This document shows, in pieces, positions 9,210 to 18,246 of a DNA stretch of 64,000 nucleotides (positions are counted from its first letter, which is position 1; each line of letters begins with the position of its first letter). The notes beneath the pieces were generated by a model that had not been told where the DNA came from, did not search any database, and was given only the letters and a program-made list of their open reading frames with translations. Where the stretch lies: NCBI RefSeq assembly GCF_900167105.1, contig NZ_FUXE01000002.1, forward strand, positions 1 through 64,000, read 5' to 3'. The translations under genes and the position numbers were made by a program. Source of the stretch: Porphyromonas circumdentaria (GTDB lineage Bacteria > Bacteroidota > Bacteroidia > Bacteroidales > Porphyromonadaceae).

Positions 9210-9764
9210 ATGCTATTCCGTCTATTCTATACTTTCTTCCGGATAGGTCTCTTCACCTTTGGAGGGGGCTATGCCATGCTCCCTTTCATAGAGTACGAAG
9301 TGGTAGAGCGTTATAAGTGGATATCTCAAAAAGAGTTTCTAAATCTCTTTGCCATGGCACAGTCCCTGCCAGGGGTTTTTGCCGTAAATATGTCGATATT
9401 CATCGGCTACCGTTTAGGAAAGTTTCGTGGTGGTTTCGTGGCAGCAATAGCAACTATACTCCCCTCTTTTATAGTGCTTTTGAGCATTACCCTCTTCTTT
9501 GAAAATATTCAAGACAATAGATACATAATGGCCATAATGCAGGGTTTGCGCCCAGCAGTAGTAGCCTTAATAGCCCTCCCTGTCTACTCTACTTGGCGCA
9601 AGATGGCACTTCCCCGTGGCATGCTCATAATCCCGATCGCAGTAGCACTCTTAGTCTGGTTCTTTGGGGTATCTCCCATTGTTATTATCGTCACGTCGGC
9701 ATTAGGAGGGATTCTATACGGTATGGGCATTCGTCCTGCATTGAACAAGGAGGGTAAATTATGA
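9210..9764 (+). CDS. Chromate-transporter family protein, first half-size subunit
   Basis: A 184-residue membrane protein of the CHR family (short-chain form). The family signature FTFGGGYAMLPFIEYEVVERYKW is at residues 12-34, followed by SLPGVFAVNMSIFIGYRLG and about five hydrophobic helices. Short-chain CHR proteins work as pairs of homologous half-units and export chromate in some bacteria; many have no tested substrate, so the transported ion here is unknown. Its stop overlaps the start of the next gene by four bases (ATGA), which indicates translational coupling and a two-subunit transporter. Starts 44 bases after the porN terminator, so it has its own promoter or weak read-through. Confidence 0.87.
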   Translation: MLFRLFYTFFRIGLFTFGGGYAMLPFIEYEVVERYKWISQKEFLNLFAMAQSLPGVFAVNMSIFIGYRLGKFRGGFVAAIATILPSFIVLLSITLFFENIQDNRYIMAIMQGLRPAVVALIALPVYSTWRKMALPRGMLIIPIAVALLVWFFGVSPIVIIVTSALGGILYGMGIRPALNKEGKL

Positions 9765-10333
9765 TTTACTGGCGACTTTTCTGGGTATTCTTTGAGATTG
9801 GGCTCTTCGGATTTGGAGGCGGATATGCCATGCTCTCACTCATTCAAGAGGAAGTAGTTACCCAAAACCATTGGCTTACCATGGGAGAATTCACCGATAT
9901 TGTCGCCATTAGCCAAATAACCCCCGGTCCGATAGGTATCAACAGTGCTACCTACGTGGGATATAAGGTCACGCACTCCGTATGGGGCTCCATCGTTGCT
10001 ACTGCGGCAGTCTCCCTGCCCTCTTTTATACTGGTTTTTATCCTCTCTATCCTCTTTTCTAAGGCCCAAGAAAACCGTTGGATAAAAGCTGCCTTTAGTG
10101 GATTGCGACCTGCTACGGTGGGTTTGATCGCTTCGGCAGCCCTTTTCCTTCTTTTTCATCCCAATGCTCTACGCGCCCTAAAATTCGGAGAGGTTATAGT
10201 CCAAGAAAACTTCATTGACTGGAGGAGTTTTCTGATCTTCTTCGGAGTGTTATTCATCGGCATCAAACGATGGATACACCCTATACTCCTGTTGTTATTA
10301 GCTGGAGTTGTAGGACTTTTTCTTTACTCCTAA
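9761..10333 (+). CDS. Chromate-transporter family protein, second half-size subunit
   Basis: A 190-residue partner of the preceding gene, with the same signature in variant form (FGFGGGYAMLSLIQEEVV at residues 15-32) and SQITPGPIGINSATYVGYKV, the PGP motif of CHR proteins. Five or six hydrophobic helices follow and the C-terminus is a membrane helix. The ATG at 9761 overlaps the upstream stop. In heterodimeric CHR transporters the two halves insert in opposite topology. Substrate unknown; chromate export is the family's only well tested activity. Confidence 0.87.
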   Translation: MIYWRLFWVFFEIGLFGFGGGYAMLSLIQEEVVTQNHWLTMGEFTDIVAISQITPGPIGINSATYVGYKVTHSVWGSIVATAAVSLPSFILVFILSILFSKAQENRWIKAAFSGLRPATVGLIASAALFLLFHPNALRALKFGEVIVQENFIDWRSFLIFFGVLFIGIKRWIHPILLLLLAGVVGLFLYS

Positions 10334-10580
10334 GGGTAATTCTTTTTCCCTTCTTCTCCGACATTTTCATTCGCCAAAGGTGTTTCCTTGTATAAACTAC
10401 ACAAGGTATGTTTTTGCCCAACTTTCCAAAATATTGTACTCCAAAGATTTACATAAGGAGAAAAACGAGACAATTTATTCTTTCGAACCCATTTACTCCG
10501 TCCTATGCAAAGGTAAATCTTCAGAGGAGTATAGAAAAAACTTGAAACGTATAGGGTAAAAGTTCAAAAACGTATCAGCA

Positions 10581-10674
10581 TTTCTTTATATGCAATTTGA
10601 ATATATATATTCTCAATCTACACATATGTATATTCAACCTCAATATATGTATATTTAGATTGCATATAAAGAAA
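10581..10674. repeat. Intergenic palindromic element, copy 1 (three 21-bp units)
   Basis: Perfect 16-base terminal inverted repeats, TTTCTTTATATGCAAT (10581-10596) and its complement (10659-10674), enclose three 21-bp AT-rich units that start at 10599, 10620 and 10641. Units share the pattern ATATATATTC followed by a CAATCT-like or AGATT-like end. Four further copies lie at 23394, 35634, 46043 and 54959. Confidence 0.85.
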
Positions 10675-10685
10675 AGGATATACAT

Positions 10686-10719
10686 TTTGCATTTTATACC
10701 TATAAATAAACTACTTTTG
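10686..10719 (+). promoter_or_regulatory. Promoter of the HU-like gene
   Basis: TTTG (10686-10689), 22 bases, then TACTTTTG (10712-10719) fits the Bacteroidota promoter consensus. It begins only 12 bases from the repeat element and lies in flanking sequence shared with other copies. Confidence 0.6.
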
Positions 10720-10798
10720 TGCTTGTAGTAAACGATTTTCTGATACGAGATCATCGTCCTATCCGAACATTATTCTAAGTATTACTAAACACAACATT

Positions 10799-11407
10799 AT
10801 GGCAAAGTACATTATGCAAGAGATGCCCGATATGCAGGGCAAAGGGGAACGAATTAAATACCCTCGTATGCTGATTGAAAGAACCGTCAATTTAAGCTCC
10901 ATAGCCGACAAAATAGCTGAGAATACAACTTTTGCAGCTGGCGAAGTCGAGGCGATCGTAGGTATGGTTGCCGAAGAAATCGGACGAGCTATTGCTGATG
11001 GAAATTGTCTGAAAATAGAGGGAATAGGTGCTTTCTCGGCAAAACTTGGGCTCAAACAAGACGTAAAAAGAGAGGAAAAGGGAGCAGGCAAGCGCAATGC
11101 TCAAAGCATCGAAATCTGCAATGTGCACTTCCGACCCGATAAACGCCTACTCAATACAGCCAATCGTTACTGCGATTTGCAGCGTGCGAACAGCAATACG
11201 TACAGCAAACCGAATGTCGATTTGGAAAGAAGACTTACCCTCGTACAGAACTTCCTAAAAAACAACCCTTTTTTAACCCTAAAAGATTATGTGTCACTAA
11301 CTGGGGTTAGCTTAACTACAGCTTCTGTCGAGCTACGCAAGTTTGCATCTCAAGGCCTGCTTGCTGTCGAGGGGCAAGGCACCCATCGTATCTATATACT
11401 GCCTTAA
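10799..11407 (+). CDS. HU-like DNA-binding protein with C-terminal winged-helix-like domain
   Basis: A 202-residue protein in two parts. Residues 1-120 look like the Bacteroidota HU-HIG branch of the HU/IHF fold: IKYPRMLIERTVNLSSIADKIAENTTFAAGEVEAIVGMV, then GNCLKIEGIGAFSAKLGL and the basic arm segment, ending ICNVHFRPDKRLL. Residues 135-202 (LTLVQNFLKNNPFLTLKDYVSLTGVSLTTASVELRKFASQGLLAVEGQGTHRIYIL) read as a winged helix-turn-helix: a helix, a recognition-helix-like segment and a wing strand. It may therefore be a nucleoid-type protein or a regulator. HU-HIG proteins often lack the extra domain, so the fusion is notable. No partner gene is evident nearby. Confidence 0.75.
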   Translation: MAKYIMQEMPDMQGKGERIKYPRMLIERTVNLSSIADKIAENTTFAAGEVEAIVGMVAEEIGRAIADGNCLKIEGIGAFSAKLGLKQDVKREEKGAGKRNAQSIEICNVHFRPDKRLLNTANRYCDLQRANSNTYSKPNVDLERRLTLVQNFLKNNPFLTLKDYVSLTGVSLTTASVELRKFASQGLLAVEGQGTHRIYILP

Positions 11408-11771
11408 AAAAGTAATGATGCTCTATCTTTCTTTTGCTCCTCTCTTTTTAAATGAGTCTTTTCATCCACTCCTTCTTTCTAACTCTAACAATTTTTCCAT
11501 AGAAGAAATATTCAACTTTATCTTCAGTGCTATGAAGATAAGACCACTCTAAGAAATGACAATCTCGGACTTGTTTCAAAATTTACTCACAACAAAAGCA
11601 CACTAAACACAATAATATTATTATATCCACAACAATACACAACACTTTAATTTGTATAACACAAGAAAAATATTATTTTTGTGGTAAGCCTTATGTGAGA
11701 GGGTGGTTTTATTCCCCTTGGTAGAATTAGGCTGATAATTGAAAAAAATGAATAGTAAAAGTAAAATCAAA
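11408..11771. other. Intergenic region upstream of a disrupted gene
   Basis: No credible coding region is seen. The stretch is AT-rich and ends with a strong promoter at 11651-11681 and a 90-base leader. Confidence 0.6.
11651..11681 (+). promoter_or_regulatory. Strong Bacteroidota-type promoter before the disrupted T9SS cargo gene
   Basis: TTTG (11651-11654), a 19-base spacer and TATTTTTG (11674-11681) match the consensus TTTG-N19-TAnnTTTG in full. Confidence 0.75.
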
Positions 11772-12978
11772 ATGAAAACAAAAGAGTTTTTAAAACCATT
11801 GCCGTTACATTGATATTATTCATCAGTGGTAGTATGGCAAATGCTCAAGAAAGCACAGGAAAAAAGTACGTCCTCAAAAGCGTACAGCAGATTTACGAGG
11901 GAGTTCCATCTGGGGAAGCGGTATTTTTTGAGTATAACGACAAGCTCCATCTCACAGAAATGACTTCCAGAAGGCCAATTGGGGGGATTTATCAAATCCT
12001 AAATTAGTAGCAAGAAATAAAATTAAGACTGATAACCAAGGACGAATCATACAAATTGATTTGTACGAGGTTCCTGATGCGGTATCGGAACCTATTGAAC
12101 CATACCCACACATAGGTCGGATTGTGTACGAGTATGACAACGGAGGGAAACCAGCTAAGAGAAGTGTCTATGATGCTTCGGCATCTCTCGAGGAGCCAGA
12201 AGTTACGGGAATTTTTGAATACGATACTGAGGGAAGACTTATCAAAATCCAGAGTTCTTCGGGAGCCTATAGGAGTTGGGAATACAATGAGAAAGGACAA
12301 CTTGTAAGGACGCAATTTTGGGCCCCTGAGCCTAGCATTGCAGAAAAAGAAAGCTACGAAACTTATGAATATGATGATACAGGATTACTTAGAAGAAAAA
12401 ATTACCACAGTAAAACATATCCCGAGCAATCTATCAATCGCTATTTGGATCATGAATATGAGAATGGGGTCTTAAAATCGTATGAATTATTTCTCTGGTA
12501 TTCTTCTAAAAAAAAGTATGATAGTCGAGGTAAAGTTTTCTTCTCTTTCGACTTAAATGAAAAAAGAGAGGAGACTTATATCCCAATCTTCTATCATGAA
12601 AGGGAAAACCCGATTGAAGGTTTTATGCAAATGCTTAAATATTATCTCCAACCTGGACCTCGGCTCTCTTCAATAGACTATGGAGATGGCTTACTAATTG
12701 TTTTCAACTACCAATTGAGCTCTGAAATACTTCCAACTGAGAGAATAGCTCTCAAAACTGAAGGTATAAAGGCTTATAAAAACGGCAACCTCCTCTCCAT
12801 AGAAGGAGTAGGTATAAGAGATGTAGAAATTTATAACATGAATGGAAAACGAATTTTCAAGCTAACTCAAGAGACAGATAAACTCGACCTTCCAGTTTCT
12901 GCGTTTACAGATAAATTCTACTTGGTAAAAACTACAACCCAATCAGGCAAGAAGCAGTCTATCAAGGTAAATCTCTAA
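11772..12978 (+). pseudogene. T9SS cargo protein gene with two frameshifts
   Basis: Three reading-frame segments join into one exported protein if two single-base losses are repaired. The ATG at 11772 reads MKTKEFLK and then runs out of frame; one extra base in the T5A4 run (11787-11795) would give MKTKEFLKTIAVTLILFISG...MANAQ, a clean signal peptide. A second break falls at the six-G run at 11981-11986; a seventh G would join LTEMTSRRPIGG to DLSNPKLVARNKIKTDNQGRI and the 300-residue remainder. The body contains YEYDNGGKPAKRS / FEYDTEGRLIKIQ / YEYDDTGLLRRKN repeats like those of RHS/YD-type proteins, and the end (VEIYNMNGKRIFKL...FYLVKTTTQSGKKQSIKVNL) is a type A T9SS sorting domain. It may be a true pseudogene, a phase-variable gene, or carry sequencing errors in homopolymers. 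Confidence 0.75.
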
Positions 12979-13025
12979 ATAGAGGAGAGTTATCATATTA
13001 TTTAAATAGCCTATTAAATACAGAC

Positions 13026-13073
13026 AAAAAAGAGAGGCAACAGCCTTGCTGGGGAGTAATCCTCTCTTTTTTC
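13026..13073 (+). terminator. Rho-independent terminator
   Basis: AAAAAAGAGAGG (13026-13037) pairs with CCTCTCTTTTTT (13061-13072). The stem works in both directions but the only upstream gene is on the plus strand. Confidence 0.8.
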
Positions 13074-13152
13074 TTGAGTTTTTATCGCCAAGAGAAAAAT
13101 TCTCTTTAATGAAACCACAAGACCATTTTATCAAATTCAAACAACAAACAAA

Positions 13153-13722
<570 letters not shown>

Positions 13723-13810
13723 CTTCTGTCACAGAATTTACACAAGAAAATAAGGAGTATACCCTGAACATTTGAGTTGTCTATCGTAATGGCAATTTAA
13801 AAGTTCAGGG

Positions 13811-14086
13811 TTACGTGGCTTTTATATTACAATAGATTGAGAGGAAAAGAAATTGAAAGGAAAAAGCACTATCCTGGAGTATCCCATTATAGCGGTCTAA
13901 AGGGATGAGATCAAGAGCATAATCAGACAGAAACCCTGTTGTAACTTCTCTCTTATCTAAATCTTCAAAAATAGCTTTTCGCTGTTGTAAGAAATCGGTT
14001 GCTCCGTTTTGTCCTTCTCCTGTATAGGGGGAGCAGAGTAAAAATAGGCAACCTACAATGAACGATATAAAAGTTTTCTGTTTCAT
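13811..14086 (-). pseudogene. Short exported protein, probably the 5' remnant of a larger gene
   Basis: A 91-residue reading frame with a good signal peptide (MKQKTFISFIVGCLFLLCSPYTGEGQ). The mature start, ATDFLQQRKAIFEDLDKREVTTGFLSDYALDLIPLDRYNGILQDS, resembles the beginning of larger exported Bacteroidota proteins of unknown function as I recall them. It then changes to a hydrophobic, unrelated-looking tail (AFSFQFLFLSIYCNIKAT) and stops. I infer a 3' truncation, with the junction near 13865. A nine-base inverted repeat (13761-13769 and 13803-13811) flanks the break. It lies just downstream of the lipoprotein gene at 14097 on the same strand. It could still be a short functional peptide. 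Confidence 0.5.
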
Positions 14087-14096
14087 GCTATTTTAT

Positions 14097-14672
14097 TTAT
14101 AATTTGGAATATAATAAGTCAAAAAAACCGTTCTCAATCTTCAGCGTTTTCGTCCTATCACGGATGGAAGTTACCTCTCCCGAAAATGTTCCTGCTACTT
14201 GTCGCTTTACACTATCAATATGATCTATTGTCCAAGAGAATTGCCCTTCTTCTGACTCATAACTACCAAATGTAGCTCCTCCCTGAATAATAGAAATAAC
14301 TTCATCGCCCCATTTGAAAGAACCTCCAAAAACAAATATTGTAGGGTTAAATCGCTTCCGTCTTCTATCTGCCGTAAAATATAAGTAGTATTGGTCTCCT
14401 TTTTCTAGATAAATAGAGACAACCCAAGTGGGGGGGGCAAAGAAATGACTCTTATTGGAACCTTTGGCTGGAAAAACGTAAGGCTTTCCATCAATCTCAA
14501 AAGCAATAATATCTGCTCCAGACTGTGTACGAGGAGGCATCTTAGTAAAGAATAACGAATCATCATTGATCCGATAGGTGCGTTTAGGACCTTTAATCCA
14601 CCAACAAGAACTTAATGTAAATAGGATAACTAAAAAGCCCCCTATTAGCTTAATTGATTTTTTTGTGTTCAT
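14097..14672 (-). CDS. Lipoprotein of unknown function
   Basis: A 191-residue protein with a lipoprotein signal (FLVILFTLSSC, cysteine at C23). The rest looks beta-rich: GADIIAFEIDGKPYVFPAKG, WVVSIYLEKGDQYYLYFTADRR, and a C-terminal FSWTIDHIDSVKRQVAGTFSGEVTS segment. The pattern of an 'IDGKPY' strand followed by a 'GTFSGEV' strand is seen in several Bacteroidota lipoprotein families of unknown function; I do not assign one. No catalytic motif is visible. It is followed on the same strand by the truncated exported protein. Confidence 0.7.
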   Translation of the reverse strand: MNTKKSIKLIGGFLVILFTLSSCWWIKGPKRTYRINDDSLFFTKMPPRTQSGADIIAFEIDGKPYVFPAKGSNKSHFFAPPTWVVSIYLEKGDQYYLYFTADRRRKRFNPTIFVFGGSFKWGDEVISIIQGGATFGSYESEEGQFSWTIDHIDSVKRQVAGTFSGEVTSIRDRTKTLKIENGFFDLLYSKL

Positions 14673-14766
14673 AATGTTGTTTTGATAAGTGTTTGTTGTG
14701 CGAATATATAAAAAAAAGAATCAAAGCAAGTATCTTTTTTTGTCACTCCTTAAACTTAGATATAAA

Positions 14767-14841
14767 AAGAAGAGCCAACAGTTGTGAATTTGTCGACTCC
14801 TCTCTCTTTATTAAATGCTTTCGAACTGTTGAAGGCTTCTT
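14767..14841 (-). terminator. Probable terminator after pflA
   Basis: An arm at 14767-14783 pairs with 14824-14841 with one bulge on each side (AACAGTT/AACTGTT and AAGAAG-GCC/GGCTTCTT). On the minus strand it is followed by TTTTTAT. The 40-base loop is long. Confidence 0.45.
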
Positions 14842-15583
14842 ATTGCGACCAAACGTTCTTGAAGTATTTCGATAGAATAGCTTTGGCAGCTTCTACCTCT
14901 TCGTGCGAAGGCTCCCTCACTGCCTCCAATTGGTAGGTAGCCCCCATGGATTCATACTTATGTTTGCCATACGTGTGGTAGGGTAACACCTCTACTCGGT
15001 CTATGTTTTCATACTGAGAGAAGTGTACGCCCAAAGCCTCCAAGTCTTCGGAAAAGTCTGTATAGCCTGGTACCAATACATATCTCAAGCGAACGGGCTT
15101 GTGGATAGAGGCGAGGTACTCGGCGGTCTTCAGGACTTGCGCATTGTCTCTCTGTGTGATGGCCTTGTGACGGGTAGGATTAAATTCCTTACAGTCCAAT
15201 AGTACCATATCGACAAGCGAAAAGAGCTCTCGGACGTGGTCATTGGCGATGCTCCCGTTCGTGTCGATGCAGATGTGGATGCCATTCTCCCTGAGCATAC
15301 GGCACAGAGGGATAAGCTCCTTGGCTTGTACCGTGGGTTCGCCTCCGCTGAAAGTAATACCACCACGTTTGCCGAAGAAGGGCTTTTCGCTAACGGCTCG
15401 GCGTAGTATCTCTTCAGAAGGTACCATCTTCCCTCCCGAACCAATGGGAATCGTGTCGGGGTTGGCACAGTAAAGGCACTCGAAGTTACACCCCTGCAAG
15501 AAGACGACGAGCCGGAGACCCGGCCCGTCGAATGTACCCATAGATTCAAAAGAATGTACCCTAATGGGAAACGTTTCTTCCAT
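14840..15583 (-). CDS. pflA: Pyruvate formate-lyase activating enzyme (radical SAM)
   Basis: A 247-residue radical SAM enzyme that makes the glycyl radical on pyruvate formate-lyase under anaerobic conditions. The [4Fe-4S] cysteines are C32, C36 and C39 in GCNFECLYCANPD; GGITFSGGEPTVQ and the VLLDCKEFNPTRHKAIT block are typical of PflA, as is the N-terminal ESMGTFDGPGLR. The length matches E. coli PflA (246). The gene starts two bases after the pflB stop on the same strand, so the two are one operon. Cytosolic. Confidence 0.95.
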   Translation of the reverse strand: MEETFPIRVHSFESMGTFDGPGLRLVVFLQGCNFECLYCANPDTIPIGSGGKMVPSEEILRRAVSEKPFFGKRGGITFSGGEPTVQAKELIPLCRMLRENGIHICIDTNGSIANDHVRELFSLVDMVLLDCKEFNPTRHKAITQRDNAQVLKTAEYLASIHKPVRLRYVLVPGYTDFSEDLEALGVHFSQYENIDRVEVLPYHTYGKHKYESMGATYQLEAVREPSHEEVEAAKAILSKYFKNVWSQ

Positions 15584-15585
15584 GC

Positions 15586-17814
15586 TTAGCGCAAACGTTG
15601 GTGGAACGAACGGGAGATAACCTCCAACTGGTGCTCACGGCTTAGCTTGATGAAGTTCACGGCATAGCCCGATACACGGATAGTAAGCTGTGGATAGTTC
15701 TCTGGGTGCTCCATAGCATCTTCGAGCATCTCTCTGTTCAACACGTTGACATTGAGGTGGTGTGCTCCCTTACTGAAGTAACCATCCATCATGCTGGTCA
15801 AGTTCTCGATTTGTTCCTCTCTATTAGAACCTAAAGAGTGAGGTATAATGGAGAAAGTGTTACTAATACCATCTTCTGCATCGGCATAGTTCAACTTCGC
15901 TACAGATGTAAGAGAAGCAATCGCTCCGTGGTTATCACGTCCGTGCATGGGGTTAGCACCGGGTGCAAAAGCAACTCCCTTTTCACGACCGTCAGGTGTA
16001 GCTCCCGTCTTCTTACCATACATCACGTTACTTGTGATAGTAAGAACAGAGAGAGTAGGTTGTGCATTTTTATAGATCGGCAATGCCTTGAGCATCTGGC
16101 TGAAAGTATGAGTTACCTCCTTAGCAATGGTATCTACACGGTCATCGTCGTTACCGTAACATGGATATTCGCCCACTGTGTCAAAGCCCTCTGTAAGCCC
16201 TTGTTCGTTACGCTTAGCTGTAACCTTTGCATACTTAATAGCAGAGAGTGAGTCTGCCACGATAGAAAGACCAGCTACTCCATAAGCCAAGTTGATAGCA
16301 GGGTCTGTATCGATGAATGCCATCTGAGCACGTTCGTAATAGTACTTGTCGTGCATATAGTGGATAATATTCATAGACTCATTGTACACGCGAGCTACTT
16401 GCTTGAGTACGAGGAGGTAGTTAGCCCACACTTCGTCGAAGTTTAATACATCGCTCTTAAGTTCAGGGATACCTTCGATGAGTTTAGTGCCTGTAAATTC
16501 GCAACGTCCTCCATTGATAGCCAAAAGTAAGGCTTTTGCCAAGTTGGTACGCGCACCGAAGAACTGGATTTGCTTACCAATCTCTTGGAAAGATACACAG
16601 CAAGCGATCCCGTAGTCGTCGCTACAACGAGTAGCACGCATAAGGTCGTCGTTTTCGTACTGTATAGAAGAGGTTTCGATAGATACTTGCGCACAGAAAT
16701 CCTTGAATCCTTGTGGCAAGTCTTGGCTCCAAAGGATGGTGAGGTTAGGCTCTGGGCTAGGGCCAAGGTTATATAGAGTTTGCAAGAAACGGAAAGAAGT
16801 CTTGGTAACTTTGTGGCGACCATCTACGAGGCATCCCCCAACAGACTCAGTTACCCAGGTTGGGTCTCCTGCAAAGATTTCGTTGTAAGAGTTCATACGC
16901 AAGTGACGTACCATACGCAACTTGATAACAAATTGGTCAATAAGTTCCTGAGCCAGTACTTCTGTTAAACCTCTGTGATCCATATCGTATTGAATATAGA
17001 TGTCGAGGAAAGAAGATACATTACCCAAAGACATAGCCGCCCCGTCTTGATCTTTGATAGCAGCGAGATAAGCAAAGTACACCCACTGAACAGCTTCTGT
17101 AGCGTTGAGAGCAGGACGACTTACATCAAAACCATACATAGCCGCCATCTGTGTGATCTCCTTAAGAGCCTTGATTTGCTCGCTAACTTCTTCACGCAAA
17201 CGGATAACGTGCTCAGTCATAGGACCTACTAACTTATGCAGGTCTTCTTCTTTAGCTTCGATCAAACGAGCACTTCCGTAAAGGGCCAAACGACGGTAGT
17301 CTCCAATCACACGACCACGAGCATAGTTATCGGGAAGCCCTGTCAAGAAGCCTAAGGAACGGAATTGACGTATCTCTTCGGTATAAGCATCAAACACGCC
17401 ATCATTGTGCGTCTTACGATAGTGCGTAAAAATATCTTTTACACGCTCATCTACCTCGAGACCATTTTCTTGAACTGCCTTTTCTACTACTTTGTACCCT
17501 CCGAAAGGCTTCATTCCACGGCGGAGTACTTCGTCGGTTTGTAGTCCGAAAACAACCTCGTTGTCTTTGTCGATATATCCAGGAGCAAAAGAGGTTATAG
17601 TTGAAACCGTCTTGGTGTCTATGGAGCGTACTCCATTGTTTTCGCGCTCTTCCTTAAGAGCTGTAAGACACTTCTGCCATACCGCTTTTGTCTTCTCTGT
17701 AGCGGGTGCAAGGAAAGAGGCATCTCCATCATAGGGAGACACATTCTTAGAAACAAAATCACGGACATTTATTTCTTTTTGCCAAAGTCCGCCAACAAAA
17801 TCCATTACATCCAT
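15586..17814 (-). CDS. pflB: Formate C-acetyltransferase (pyruvate formate-lyase)
   Basis: A 742-residue glycyl radical enzyme that converts pyruvate and CoA to acetyl-CoA and formate in anaerobic fermentation. The catalytic cysteine pair is C405-C406 in [10 protein letters not shown]. The radical glycine is G716 in [13 protein letters not shown] near the C-terminus. Length fits the E. coli enzyme (760). The start at 17814 gives [12 protein letters not shown]; the second Met three residues later is an equal alternative. A promoter-like sequence and a 10-8-10 palindrome lie in the 5' region (17857-17919), so expression is probably controlled there. Confidence 0.95.
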   Translation of the reverse strand: MDVMDFVGGLWQKEINVRDFVSKNVSPYDGDASFLAPATEKTKAVWQKCLTALKEERENNGVRSIDTKTVSTITSFAPGYIDKDNEVVFGLQTDEVLRRGMKPFGGYKVVEKAVQENGLEVDERVKDIFTHYRKTHNDGVFDAYTEEIRQFRSLGFLTGLPDNYARGRVIGDYRRLALYGSARLIEAKEEDLHKLVGPMTEHVIRLREEVSEQIKALKEITQMAAMYGFDVSRPALNATEAVQWVYFAYLAAIKDQDGAAMSLGNVSSFLDIYIQYDMDHRGLTEVLAQELIDQFVIKLRMVRHLRMNSYNEIFAGDPTWVTESVGGCLVDGRHKVTKTSFRFLQTLYNLGPSPEPNLTILWSQDLPQGFKDFCAQVSIETSSIQYENDDLMRATRCSDDYGIACCVSFQEIGKQIQFFGARTNLAKALLLAINGGRCEFTGTKLIEGIPELKSDVLNFDEVWANYLLVLKQVARVYNESMNIIHYMHDKYYYERAQMAFIDTDPAINLAYGVAGLSIVADSLSAIKYAKVTAKRNEQGLTEGFDTVGEYPCYGNDDDRVDTIAKEVTHTFSQMLKALPIYKNAQPTLSVLTITSNVMYGKKTGATPDGREKGVAFAPGANPMHGRDNHGAIASLTSVAKLNYADAEDGISNTFSIIPHSLGSNREEQIENLTSMMDGYFSKGAHHLNVNVLNREMLEDAMEHPENYPQLTIRVSGYAVNFIKLSREHQLEVISRSFHQRLR

Positions 17815-17856
17815 AAAATCAATCAGTATATAATTGTAAAAAACATCTCAGTTGCT

Positions 17857-17884
17857 GAATTTGCAAAACACGCCTTGCAAATTC
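17857..17884. promoter_or_regulatory. Perfect 10-8-10 inverted repeat in the pflB leader (candidate operator)
   Basis: GAATTTGCAA (17857-17866), an eight-base spacer and TTGCAAATTC (17875-17884). It lies just downstream of the predicted pflB -7 element, where a bound repressor could block transcription. The sequence is not the usual Fnr (TTGAT-N4-ATCAA) or Rex site. The binding protein is unknown. Confidence 0.6.
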
Positions 17885-17889
17885 CGACA

Positions 17890-17919
17890 CAAAGAAAACA
17901 CTTTATTACTAAATAACAA
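17890..17919 (-). promoter_or_regulatory. Candidate pflB promoter
   Basis: On the minus strand TTG (17919-17917), 19 bases, then TTTCTTTG (17897-17890); one mismatch to TAnnTTTG (T for A). Confidence 0.5.
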
Positions 17920-18246
17920 CTATGTTTTTTCTTTTTTCCTCCCAAAAAAGAAGAATTCATAGATATATCTTCACAACTGATGTGCTACACCGCCACACAG
18001 GTTACGACAAAGGGGATTAAAAGAGCTATCCTCCCACTTAATAGAAAGCATTTTCCACTGAAGAGATTCTTGGCATTGCAATGATTATTTCAAATGAGGA
18101 GTAATCCGATTTAAGAAACTTATCCTCTTCTGTAGAATTTATCTAACTAAAACTACCCTCCTTATCGGCCTTATTTCCTTTATAAATACTTACCTTCGTG
18201 GAAGTCTTAATCAGAAGGAATCTCTATTCTCTGAAATAGGATCTTC

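Larger units (their letters stand above)
10334..10798. other. AT-rich intergenic region with repeat element copy 1
   Basis: No gene is seen. A weak hairpin at 10386-10406 (CCTTGT/ACAAGG, then TATGTTTTTG) may end the transporter transcript. The palindromic 21-bp-unit element occupies 10581-10674, and a promoter for the next gene lies at 10686-10719. Confidence 0.7.
17815..18246. other. Divergent intergenic region between pflB and the epimerase gene
   Basis: It holds the pflB palindrome and promoter on the left. On the right a TACCTTCG near 18191 resembles a -7 element for the plus-strand gene with one mismatch. Nothing coding is seen. Confidence 0.6.

Noticed and set aside
11343-11552. Open frame after the HU-like gene
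   Set aside because: Starts inside that gene in another frame; composition and low complexity suggest chance.
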